Assembly: GCA_035316885.1 (NCBI GenBank)
Contig: DATHII010000233.1
Span: forward strand, 1-17,530
DNA: 17,530 bases
Direction: 5' to 3'
From: DASRTE01 sp035316885
GTDB taxonomy: Bacteria > Actinomycetota > Actinomycetes > Jiangellales > Jiangellaceae
The position numbers and the translations under genes were made by a program. Shown here piece by piece: positions 6,676-13,349 of this stretch. A model generated the notes under the pieces. It saw only the letters and a list, made by a program, of their open reading frames with translations. It searched no databases and was not told the DNA's origin. The number at the start of each line of letters is the position of its first letter. Positions within the stretch are counted from its first letter, which is position 1.

Positions 6676-8649
6676 ATGCGCCAGCGACCCTGGCTGATGC
6701 GGACCTACGCGGGACATACGTCCGCTGCCGAGAGCAACGCACTGTTCCGCCGCAACCTGGCCAAGGGCCAGACCGGGCTGTCGGTGGCCTTCGACCTGCC
6801 CACCCAGACCGGCTACGACCCGGACCACGAACTCGCCCGGGGCGAGGTGGGGAAGGTCGGCGTGCCGGTGGCCCACCTGGGGGACATGCGCGCGCTGTTC
6901 GAGGGCATCCCGCTCGACCGGAGCAACACCAGCATGACGATCAACGCGACGGCGACCTGGCTGTTCGCGCTCTACCAGGTCCTCGCGGAGGAGCAGGGCG
7001 CCGATGTCGGGGAGCTGGCCGGGACGACCCAGAACGACATCATCAAGGAGTACCTGTCGAGGGGGACCTATGTGTTCCCCCCGGCCGCGTCGCTGCGCAT
7101 GACCACCGACCTGATCACCCACACCGTCGAGCATGTCCCGCGCTGGAACCCGATCAACGTCTGCAGCTACCACCTCCAGGAGGCAGGAGCAACGCCGGTC
7201 CAGGAGGTCGCGTACGCGTTGTGCACGGCCGTTGCGGTGCTCGACGCCGTCCGCGACTCGCGCCGCCTTGACGTCGATCGGTTCCCGGACGTCGTCGGCA
7301 GGATCTCGTTCTTCGTCAACGCAGGCGTCCGCTTCGTTGAAGAGATGTGCAAGCTCCGCGCGTTCGCCGAGCTGTGGGACGCCCTGCTCGCCGAACGCTA
7401 CGGAATCGCCGACGACAAGCTGCGACGGTTCCGCTACGGCGTCCAGGTCAACTCACTGGGGCTGACCGAAGCGCAGCCGGAGAACAACGTCGCCCGGATC
7501 CTGCTCGAGATGCTCGCGGTGACGCTGTCCAAGCGGGCCCGCGCCAGGGCCGTACAGCTGCCCGCGTGGAACGAGGCGTTGGGCCTGCCCCGACCGTGGG
7601 ACCAACAGTGGAGCCTGCGTCTGCAGCAGGTGCTCGCCCACGAGACCGACCTGCTCGACTACGGCGACCTGTTCGACGGTTCGCCGGTCGTCGAGGAGAA
7701 GGTGGCCGATATCGTCGCCGCCGCGCGCGGAGAGATGGACCGGGTCCAAGAGATGGGCGGCGCGGTCGCAGCGGTCGAGAGCGGCTACATGAAGCAGCAA
7801 CTCGTCGCGGCGCACACCGAGCGACGACGGCGGATCGAGTCCGGCGAGGACACCGTGGTGGGCGTCAACAGCTTCACCGAGACCGAACCGTCCCCATTGA
7901 CCGCCGAACTCGGCACGGCCGTCGAGATGGTGGACCCGGCCGCCGAGAAGGCTGCCTCGGATGCCGTACGGGCCTGGAGAACCGGCCGCGACCAGGCTGC
8001 CGCCGTGGACGCGCTCGGGCGGCTGCGAGCGGACGCCGAGACGGACGTCAACCTGGTACCGGCCTCGCTGGCATGCGCCCGGGCAGGCGTGACGACCGGT
8101 GAGTGGGCAGGTGCCCTCCGGGAGGTGTTCGGCGAGTACCGCGCGCCGACCGGGCTGAGCTACGCGCCACCGGTCGCGTCGGGCGGCGAGATCTCGCAGG
8201 TGCGGGCTGCCGTGCGGGCCACGGCCGACGAGCTCGGTGGCCGGCTGCGGCTCCTCATCGGCAAGCCGGGCCTCGACGGTCACTCCAACGGCGCGGAACA
8301 GGTCGCCGTACGGGCACGTGACTGCGGCTTCGAAGTCCTGTACCAGGGCATCCGGCTCACGCCGGCCCAGATCGTGGCGGCCGCGGTCGCCGAGGACGTG
8401 CATTGCGTGGGGCTCTCGGTGCTGTCGGGCTCGCACATGGAGCTCGTACCGGAGGTACTCGCGGGCCTTCGCGACTCCGGTGCGAGCGATGTGCCGGTGG
8501 TGGTCGGGGGAATCGTCCCCGGCACCGATGCGGACGCGTTGCGTGAGCTCGGCGTGGCCGAGGTGTTCACGCCGAAGGACTTCGGGTTGACCGAGATCAT
8601 GGCGCGCATCGTCGTGGTGATCCGGTCGGCGCACGGCCTTGCGGACTAG
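6676..8649 (+). CDS. meaA: Coenzyme B12-dependent ethylmalonyl-CoA mutase (MeaA/Ecm type)
   Basis: A 657-residue single-chain acyl-CoA mutase. The N-terminal catalytic barrel starts RPWLMRTYAGH and includes TGLSVAFDLPTQTGYDPDH, NTSMTINATATWL, GTTQNDIIKEYLSRGTYVFPP, WNPINVCSYHLQEAGAT and QVNSLGLTEAQPENNV. A linker leads to the C-terminal cobalamin-binding domain: LDGHSNG (DxHxxG; Asp534, His536, Gly539), then GLSVLSGSHM and VVGGIVP. These blocks match, as I remember it, actinobacterial MeaA rather than methylmalonyl-CoA mutase MutB. Ecm turns ethylmalonyl-CoA into methylsuccinyl-CoA in the ethylmalonyl-CoA pathway of acetate assimilation. ATG at 6676 is preferred to an in-frame GTG at 6601: GAGGAGG lies at 6665-6671 and MeaA proteins begin just before RPWLMRTYAGH. 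No ccr or mutase chaperone gene lies in the window. The gene ends at a strong hairpin. Confidence 0.9.
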   Translation: MRQRPWLMRTYAGHTSAAESNALFRRNLAKGQTGLSVAFDLPTQTGYDPDHELARGEVGKVGVPVAHLGDMRALFEGIPLDRSNTSMTINATATWLFALYQVLAEEQGADVGELAGTTQNDIIKEYLSRGTYVFPPAASLRMTTDLITHTVEHVPRWNPINVCSYHLQEAGATPVQEVAYALCTAVAVLDAVRDSRRLDVDRFPDVVGRISFFVNAGVRFVEEMCKLRAFAELWDALLAERYGIADDKLRRFRYGVQVNSLGLTEAQPENNVARILLEMLAVTLSKRARARAVQLPAWNEALGLPRPWDQQWSLRLQQVLAHETDLLDYGDLFDGSPVVEEKVADIVAAARGEMDRVQEMGGAVAAVESGYMKQQLVAAHTERRRRIESGEDTVVGVNSFTETEPSPLTAELGTAVEMVDPAAEKAASDAVRAWRTGRDQAAAVDALGRLRADAETDVNLVPASLACARAGVTTGEWAGALREVFGEYRAPTGLSYAPPVASGGEISQVRAAVRATADELGGRLRLLIGKPGLDGHSNGAEQVAVRARDCGFEVLYQGIRLTPAQIVAAAVAEDVHCVGLSVLSGSHMELVPEVLAGLRDSGASDVPVVVGGIVPGTDADALRELGVAEVFTPKDFGLTEIMARIVVVIRSAHGLAD

Positions 8650-8657
8650 GTCTGGCT

Positions 8658-8700
8658 GTGGGTTCGGGTTTCCGAAAGAGGAACGGAACCCGAACCCCAC
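8658..8700. terminator. Bidirectional hairpin terminator between convergent meaA and YCII genes
   Basis: The left arm (8658-8674) GTGGGTTCGGGTTTCCG and right arm (8684-8700) CGGAACCCGAACCCCAC pair over nearly their whole length with two single-base bulges, around a 9-base A-rich loop (8675-8683). It begins 9 bases after the meaA stop and ends 13 bases before the stop of the convergent gene. No clear T-run follows on either strand, so intrinsic termination is inferred from the stem and its position. Confidence 0.75.
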
Positions 8701-8713
8701 GCCCCAGCGCGCG

Positions 8714-9106
8714 TCAGCCCGTTGGTGGCACGCCGAAGGCCTCGAGCACCTCGTCCGGCGGTGCGTCCATGGCCTCGCGCACCTCGACCGGCCCCTCGAT
8801 GACCGCGACGACCTGGGAGGCGATCTCGATCACCCGCGCCTCGCTCTCGACGTCGACGACCCAGAAGCCGGCGAGCGACTCCTTCGACTCCGCGAACGGT
8901 CCGTCGGTGGCCACCGGGACACCGTCGCGCAGGTCGACCAGCTTGGCCTGGCTCGGATCGGCGAGACCTTGCTGGAAGACCAGCTCGCCGCTCTTTTCGA
9001 GATCCTTGTCGATCCTGAACATGAACTCGATCATGTTCTTCATCCACTCCGGCGACTTGTCCTCCATGCCGGACTGGTCACCGAACATCATGATCATGTA
9101 CTTCAT
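8714..9106 (-). CDS. YCII-related (DGPF domain) protein
   Basis: A 130-residue cytoplasmic protein of the YciI/DGPF family (COG3795 type), a dimeric alpha/beta ferredoxin-like fold of unknown activity. It starts MKYMIMMFGD, has the diagnostic TDGPFAESKESLAGFWVVDV block at about residues 67-86 and ends AMDAPPDEVLEAFGV. ATG at 9106 has AAGGGA 8 bases upstream. Relatives are often encoded next to ECF sigma factors of the ECF41/42 type. Here it stands alone: the nearest sigma gene is 2.8 kb away on the other strand and of another type. Downstream it shares the hairpin at 8658-8700 with meaA. A separate promoter in 9107-9196 or read-through from the response regulator gene are both possible, and I see no clear -35/-10 pair. 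Confidence 0.88.
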   Translation of the reverse strand: MKYMIMMFGDQSGMEDKSPEWMKNMIEFMFRIDKDLEKSGELVFQQGLADPSQAKLVDLRDGVPVATDGPFAESKESLAGFWVVDVESEARVIEIASQVVAVIEGPVEVREAMDAPPDEVLEAFGVPPTG

Positions 9107-9196
9107 CAGTCATTCCCTTCGTTCGTGCGCTCGGAGCGGCGCTGCCACCACTGGGTCGGAGCCGGTGCGTCGTTCTCGACATCCGATCGACAGACG

Positions 9197-9835
9197 CTAG
9201 GTGCCGGGGGTGCGTAGGATGCCGCGCTCGTAGGCGAGCGTGACCGCGGCGGTCCGGTCGTCGACCCCGAGCTTGGCGAAGATGCGCAGCAGGTGGGTTT
9301 TGACGGTGGCCTCGCCGATCAACAGGGCGCGTCCGACCTCGGCGTTCGAGTGCCCGCGGGCGACGGCCGCGAGGACCTCGGACTCACGCGGGGTCAGCTG
9401 TTCGGCGGGCGGGGTGCGCAGGTGATGGACCAGTCGGGCCGCGACGGGCGGAGCGAGAACCGTCTCGCCGCGGGCCGCCGCGCGCACCGCAGCAGCGAGT
9501 TCGGTGCGCGGAGCGTCCTTGAGCAGGTAGCCGGTGGCACCCGCCTCGACGGCCCGGACGATGTCGGTGTCGGTGTCGTAGGTGGTCAGGATGAGGACCT
9601 TCGTGGCGGGACGGTCGGCCACGATTAGCGCAGTCGCGCCGGCGCCGTCGAGATGCGGCAGCCGCAGGTCCATCAGCACGACGTCGGGCCGCAGCCGGCG
9701 GGCGACGGCGACGGCTTCCTCGCCGTCGCCGGCCTCACCCACGACCTCGAGGTCGTCCTCGGCGCCCAGCATGCCGGCCAGGCCCGTCCGCACGACCGGA
9801 TGGTCGTCGACGATCAGGACCCGTAGTCTGGCCAC
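9197..9835 (-). CDS. NarL/LuxR-family two-component response regulator
   Basis: A 212-residue response regulator and the output of the kinase encoded just upstream. The receiver domain (about 1-120) shows VLIVDDHPVVRTGL (Asp10/Asp11), phospho-acceptor Asp56 in VVLMDLRLP, Thr84 in LILTTYD and Lys106 in LLKDAP. A linker leads to the LuxR helix-turn-helix at about 146-211: LTPRESEVLAAVARGHSNAEVGRALLIGEATVKTHL. All phosphorylation residues are intact. The start is GTG at 9835; it gives the normal N-terminus MARLRVLIVDD. It lies 41 bases after the histidine kinase gene and closes the four-gene unit. The likely target is the operon's own promoter region near 12.85-12.98 kb, an inference from the usual logic of such modules. 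Confidence 0.93.
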   Translation of the reverse strand: MARLRVLIVDDHPVVRTGLAGMLGAEDDLEVVGEAGDGEEAVAVARRLRPDVVLMDLRLPHLDGAGATALIVADRPATKVLILTTYDTDTDIVRAVEAGATGYLLKDAPRTELAAAVRAAARGETVLAPPVAARLVHHLRTPPAEQLTPRESEVLAAVARGHSNAEVGRALLIGEATVKTHLLRIFAKLGVDDRTAAVTLAYERGILRTPGT

Positions 9836-9876
9836 GGACCGACACGCTAACGGGTGCCCCGTACCAGGGGTGAAGG

Positions 9877-11103
9877 TCAGGGGACGGACACCCGGACCGA
9901 CGTGCCCAGGCCCGACCCGCTGGCGATCTCCAGCGTGCCGCCGACCTGCTCGACCCTGGAGCGCATGCCGCGCAGCCCGAATCCGGTGACCTCGAGCGGA
10001 TCGAAGCCCTTACCGTCGTCGGCGACCTCGAGGGCAGCGCTGCAGGGTCCGTCGGGCGGGAAGGTGAGCGTGACCCGGACAGCCGTGGCCGCGGCGTGCC
10101 TGCGGACGTTCGCGAGCGCCTCCTGGGTGGCCCTCAGCAGCACGACCTCGGTGTTCGCGGGCAGCGACCGGGGCCGGCCGTCGACTATCGCCCGGGCCGG
10201 CAGGCCGGATTCCTCGCCGAAACGGGTGACGACGCGCTCGACGGCCTGGGCGAGGCTCGCTTCCTGCAGGTCGACAGGTCCCAATGCTCCGACGAGCGCC
10301 CGTGCCTCGTCCAGGCCCTCCCTGGCGGTGCGCTCGATCAGGGCCAGCCGCTCGCGGGCGGCCGTCGCGCCAGGGGGCAGCGCCGCATCGGTGGCCTGGG
10401 CCAGCGCGAGGATGCTGGTAAAGCCCTGGGCGAGCGTGTCGTGGATCTCGTGGGACAGCCGCTCGCGCTCCGCGAGCACTCCGCGGGCGTGCTCGGTGGT
10501 GGCCAGCTCCGCTCGGGTGCGGTTGAGCTCGTCGATCAGGACGGCCCTACGCTCGGCCTGCCCGACTATGCCGGTGATGAACAGACCCAGCAGCAGGGTG
10601 AGGCCGAGCTGAACGAACGTGGTCGGGAGGGTCGACACAACTGCGTCGCGGTCCCAGCCTTGGCGCCCGATCTCCACGACCGCGAGGCCCGTGATCAGGA
10701 CGATGGAGGCGACCACCGCCCTTCTGGTCGGGAGGAACGCCCAGAGTTGGGGGAAGAGGGCGAACAGCAGGATGTAAGACACCCCGGCCCAGTCCCCGCT
10801 GACGACGATCAGGCTGTAGAAGCACGCCCAGGTCAGTACGAGGTAGGCGATCCCGGGCGCACCGCAGTCCTGGCCGAACAGGCGCCGCGCGACGAGCAGG
10901 TAGCTGCCGGCCATGACGCCGAGCAGGGCGAGAACGACGATCTTCCTGCCGGTCGAGGTGTCGTCGTCGCTGACGACCAACGCCGCAACCAGCCCGAGCA
11001 GGCCAAGGTAGACGGCGTGCCAGCCGACTGCAGTCCTAGCCCAGAACTGCTCGAGGTCGGCCAGGGAGCCGTCCGGTGGCCGCGGCGCGGCGGCGTCTGT
11101 CAT
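9877..11103 (-). CDS. Histidine kinase, HisKA_3 (NarL/DesK-type) with membrane-embedded sensor
   Basis: A 408-residue sensor kinase. The N-terminal half (about 28-182) is made of five to six hydrophobic segments with only short loops, so sensing is probably within the membrane, as in DesK- or LiaS-like intramembrane kinases. The HisKA_3 dimerisation helix holds ERERLSHEIHDTLAQGF with phospho-acceptor His221. The ATPase domain has the N-box LRATQEALANVRRHA (Glu328, Asn332), ADDGKGFDP (G1, Asp362) and GFGLRGM (G2). ATG at 11103 overlaps the permease stop codon by 4 bases (ATGA). The frame is open further upstream, but that part is the shadow of the permease gene. Its fusion-like coupling to an ABC exporter suggests it monitors the exporter's substrate or membrane state. 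Confidence 0.93.
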   Translation of the reverse strand: MTDAAAPRPPDGSLADLEQFWARTAVGWHAVYLGLLGLVAALVVSDDDTSTGRKIVVLALLGVMAGSYLLVARRLFGQDCGAPGIAYLVLTWACFYSLIVVSGDWAGVSYILLFALFPQLWAFLPTRRAVVASIVLITGLAVVEIGRQGWDRDAVVSTLPTTFVQLGLTLLLGLFITGIVGQAERRAVLIDELNRTRAELATTEHARGVLAERERLSHEIHDTLAQGFTSILALAQATDAALPPGATAARERLALIERTAREGLDEARALVGALGPVDLQEASLAQAVERVVTRFGEESGLPARAIVDGRPRSLPANTEVVLLRATQEALANVRRHAAATAVRVTLTFPPDGPCSAALEVADDGKGFDPLEVTGFGLRGMRSRVEQVGGTLEIASGSGLGTSVRVSVP

Positions 11104-11963
11104 CCGGCGTCCCGCCGCTGCCACCGGAACGTCCGCACGCACACGACCAGCCCGACGATCAGCCACAAGGTCAGGATGACGGCCGTCGCGCCGTGCTGCC
11201 AGGAGCCGGACACCTCGCTGGCTTCCGCCCCAGGTGGCAGGAAGACCGACCGCATGCCCTGCGCCATCCACTTGAGCGGAAAGAGCGATGCGATGTGCTG
11301 TAGCCAAGCCGGCAGGTCGGTGAAGACGAAGAACACGCCGGAGATGAACTGCAAGATCAACAGCGGCGTAGTGACGACGGCGGGCGCGCTCTTCGCCGAT
11401 CTCGGGACCGAGGAGTACGCGATCCCGAGCACAGTTCCGGCAGCAGCGCCCAGTACGAACACCCAGGCAAAGGTAAGCCAGCGCGCGGGTTCGGTCGGCA
11501 GCGCGACGCCGAAGATCAGCGCCGCGAAGGCCAGCAGCAGGGCCGTCTGGGCCACAGCCGTGACGAGAACGAGCCCGATCTTTCCGAGGAAGTACGAGAC
11601 CGGCGGCATCGGGGTGCCGCGCAGACGCTTCAGGGTGCCGTCCTCGCGTTCCAACGCGATCGAGATTGCCAGCGTCTGGAAGCTCACCAGCATGATCCCC
11701 GCAGCGATCATGCCGGGCAGGAAGTACAGCGTGAAGTCGATCGCGGGACTGCCGTTTCCGGCGACAGCCGCATCGTCTCCACCGAACACGACCGAGAAGA
11801 TGCCGAGCATGATGATCGGGAAGAAGAAGGAGAAGATCAGGGCGTCCTTCTCCCGGAAGAACGCCCTGAGCTCGAGGAGGGTGCGCGAGACGCCCAGTGG
11901 CAGCGTCGACGGCGATCCCGAGCGGCGAGCCGAAGATGCGAGCCGATCGGTTTGAATGCTCAT
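11100..11963 (-). CDS. ABC-2 type exporter permease (DrrB-like)
   Basis: A 287-residue integral membrane permease of the ABC-2 family. Six hydrophobic segments can be placed at about residues 41-60, 78-98, 127-152, 163-184, 199-217 and 258-276. A conserved cytoplasmic segment EREDGTLKRLRGTPM (about 105-119) is typical of drug and lipid exporter permeases such as DrrB and YhhJ. It pairs with the ATPase encoded directly upstream: its ATG overlaps the ATPase stop codon by 4 bases. It in turn overlaps the kinase ATG by 4 bases. Expected function is efflux of an amphipathic compound or lipid; the substrate cannot be told. Confidence 0.92.
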   Translation of the reverse strand: MSIQTDRLASSARRSGSPSTLPLGVSRTLLELRAFFREKDALIFSFFFPIIMLGIFSVVFGGDDAAVAGNGSPAIDFTLYFLPGMIAAGIMLVSFQTLAISIALEREDGTLKRLRGTPMPPVSYFLGKIGLVLVTAVAQTALLLAFAALIFGVALPTEPARWLTFAWVFVLGAAAGTVLGIAYSSVPRSAKSAPAVVTTPLLILQFISGVFFVFTDLPAWLQHIASLFPLKWMAQGMRSVFLPPGAEASEVSGSWQHGATAVILTLWLIVGLVVCVRTFRWQRRDAG

Positions 11964-12847
11964 GACAACTCCGTTCCGTCCGTGCCGTTCTCACCGATCA
12001 ACCGGAGATAGACGTCTTCGAGGGTGGGTCTCGTGACAGCGAGGCCGGGGACCTCCCTATCGAACCGGGCCGCCAACTGTTGGATCGCGCGGGTGGGTTC
12101 GGCGGTCACCAAGCTTCGGCGTTCGCCGTTCTCGATCCAGGCGACCGTCGCCTGCGACTCGGCCCGCCCGCCGAGCCGCTCGGGCGTGTCGATCGCGACG
12201 ATGCGGCCCGCGGCGATAACGCCGACCCGGTCCGCCAGGTGTTCCGCCTCGTCGAGGTAGTGGGTCGTCAGGATGATCGTCGTGCCACCGTCGGCCAGGG
12301 AGTCGACGAGATCCCAGAACTCGCGCCGTGCCTGCGGGTCGAAGCCGGTGGTCGGCTCGTCGAGGAACAGCAGCTCGGGCCGACCGAGGATGCCGAGCGC
12401 GACGTCGAGGCGCCGGCGCTGCCCGCCGGACAGGTGGCGCGAGCGCGTGCGGCGGTTGTCGTCGAGCCCTACGGCGTGCATGACCTCGCCGGGGTCACGG
12501 GAGTCGGGGTAGTAGCGGGCAAAGTGCCGGATCAGCTCCTCGACGGTCAGCTCGTCGTGGCCGCCGGTCGTCTGCAGGACGATGCCGATCCGTGAGCGCC
12601 AGTCGGCGTTCGGCACGCTGGGATCTACCCCGAGCACGCTCACGTCGCCGCCGTCGCGGTGACGGAACCCTTCGAGAATCTCCACGGTGGTGGTCTTGCC
12701 CGCACCGTTGGGGCCGAGTAGCGCGAACACCTCGCCCGTCCCGACATCGAGATCGACACCGGCGACGGCGTGCGTGTCACCGTAGGACTTCCGTAGTTCG
12801 CGCACCGTTATGGCGGGGCCGGCCGGTGCGCCGTTCGTCATGACCAT
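11960..12847 (-). CDS. ABC exporter ATP-binding protein (DrrA/CcmA-like)
   Basis: A 295-residue ATPase and the first gene of the four-gene unit. It has Walker A GPNGAGKTT (Gly45-Thr53), a Q-loop at LQTTGG (about 91-96), the signature LSGGQRRR (139-146), Walker B LLFLDEP (159-165) and the H-loop His196 in LTTHYLDEAEHLADR. The extended C-terminal region (about 225-285), ending in PTLEDVYLRLIGENG, is typical of DrrA-type exporters. ATG at 12847 or 12841 (both in frame, MVMTNG) are the likely starts, with AGG-like sites 8-9 bases upstream. An in-frame extension to 12910 would run through the palindrome at 12905-12922 and is less likely. The stop codon overlaps the permease start by 4 bases. Confidence 0.93.
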   Translation of the reverse strand: MVMTNGAPAGPAITVRELRKSYGDTHAVAGVDLDVGTGEVFALLGPNGAGKTTTVEILEGFRHRDGGDVSVLGVDPSVPNADWRSRIGIVLQTTGGHDELTVEELIRHFARYYPDSRDPGEVMHAVGLDDNRRTRSRHLSGGQRRRLDVALGILGRPELLFLDEPTTGFDPQARREFWDLVDSLADGGTTIILTTHYLDEAEHLADRVGVIAAGRIVAIDTPERLGGRAESQATVAWIENGERRSLVTAEPTRAIQQLAARFDREVPGLAVTRPTLEDVYLRLIGENGTDGTELS

Positions 12848-12904
12848 GCGTCCAGCCTGCCCCGGCCGGACCGCGCCGGACAGCGTCCAGCGGTGGAGTC
12901 TCAG

Positions 12905-12922
12905 GTCCACCGACCGGTGGAC
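12905..12922. promoter_or_regulatory. Palindrome upstream of the ABC/two-component operon, candidate operator
   Basis: GTCCACC (12905-12911) and GGTGGAC (12916-12922) form a perfect 7-bp inverted repeat with a 4-base centre. A weaker relative, TCCAGCGGTGGA (TCCA/TGGA ends), lies just downstream toward the gene at 12885-12896, so two similar sites are in tandem. The position 60-75 bases before the ATPase start suits a site bound by the operon's LuxR-type response regulator. The link is inferred from location only. Confidence 0.4.
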
Positions 12923-12928
12923 GGCGCC

Positions 12929-12973
12929 CTACCTTAGATCGGGATAACGGCTGCTCAGGGCCATCTAAGGTAG
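12929..12973. promoter_or_regulatory. 11-bp perfect inverted repeat in the divergent intergenic region
   Basis: CTACCTTAGAT (12929-12939) and ATCTAAGGTAG (12963-12973) are perfect inverted copies separated by 23 bases. The arms are AT-richer than their surroundings and each contains a CTAAGGTAG-like core. They lie between the minus-strand exporter operon and the plus-strand small gene, where a regulator could act on either promoter. The wide spacing favours two protein-binding half-sites over an RNA hairpin. I do not recognise the site; the core only loosely resembles DtxR/IdeR boxes. Confidence 0.5.
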
Positions 12974-13037
12974 ACGCGGGCCAGCACAATGAGGTAATCG
13001 CCCGATGCGGTGCAGGTGGCCTCAGAACGAAGCTCGT

Positions 13038-13061
13038 AGACGTCAGAGATGAAGAGACGTC
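13038..13061 (+). repeat. Two direct copies of AGACGTC ahead of the small gene
   Basis: AGACGTC occurs at 13038-13044 and 13055-13061, 17 bases apart, each holding the palindrome GACGTC. The second copy ends just before the AGGAG ribosome site of the gene at 13075. A related GTAGACG occurs at 12971-12977, at the end of the inverted repeat. The spacing of about one and a half helical turns does not favour side-by-side binding, so this may be chance. Confidence 0.3.
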
Positions 13062-13074
13062 CAGGAGTCACGCC

Positions 13075-13263
13075 ATGAGCATCACCCACGACTACATCGC
13101 CCAGGAGCTCTCCCAGGCACGCAGCGCGGAGCTGCGCGCCGAGGCCGAGGCCGTCCGGCTGCTCACCCTGGTGACCCGCCGGCCGCGGGGCCGAGCAGGC
13201 TGGAAGCCATGGTGGCACCGCCTGCGCCGGACCGGTTCGACCATGCGCCCGCGGCCGGCATGA
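13075..13263 (+). CDS. Small basic protein of 62 residues, function unknown
   Basis: A 62-residue protein. The first half (THDYIAQELSQARSAELRAEAEAVRLL) is predicted to be an amphipathic helix rich in Glu and Ala. The second half is strongly basic with Trp (RRPRGRAGWKPWWHRLRRTG). It is likely a real gene: ATG at 13075 has AGGAG at 13063-13067 with a 7-base spacer, and similar short proteins with a helical N-terminus and basic tail are familiar from actinobacterial genomes. I cannot name a family. It lies 228 bases from the divergent ATPase start and directly before the large LuxR-type regulator gene. Its stop codon overlaps an in-frame ATG (13260) of that gene as ATGA. It may bind nucleic acid or membrane; nothing proves either. 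Confidence 0.62.
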   Translation: MSITHDYIAQELSQARSAELRAEAEAVRLLTLVTRRPRGRAGWKPWWHRLRRTGSTMRPRPA

Positions 13264-13296
13264 GCGGCCGCGGCGCTACAGCGTCCGATCCGATGA

Positions 13297-13335
13297 CACC
13301 GGCCACCGTCAGGCGAACCCTGACGGTGGCCGGTG
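13297..13335. terminator. Perfect 17-bp hairpin between the small gene and the LAL regulator
   Basis: CACCGGCCACCGTCAGG (13297-13313) pairs without a mismatch to its inverse at 13319-13335 around the 5-base loop CGAAC. It lies 33 bases after the small gene's stop and 14 bases before the GTG at 13350. No T-run follows. It may terminate or attenuate transcription between the two genes, or mask the regulator's ribosome site. If translation starts at ATG 13260 instead, it would lie inside coding sequence, which is unusual for so perfect a stem. Confidence 0.6.
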
Positions 13336-13349
13336 GCACGATAGAGACC

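Noticed and set aside
10096..11955. Plus-strand open frame of 619 codons opposite the kinase and permease genes
   Set aside because: It is antisense to two proteins with complete catalytic and membrane signatures; no domain is seen in it.
12929..12973. Inverted repeat as a DtxR/IdeR iron box
   Set aside because: The known iron box is a compact 19-bp palindrome; here the half-sites are 23 bases apart and match only loosely.
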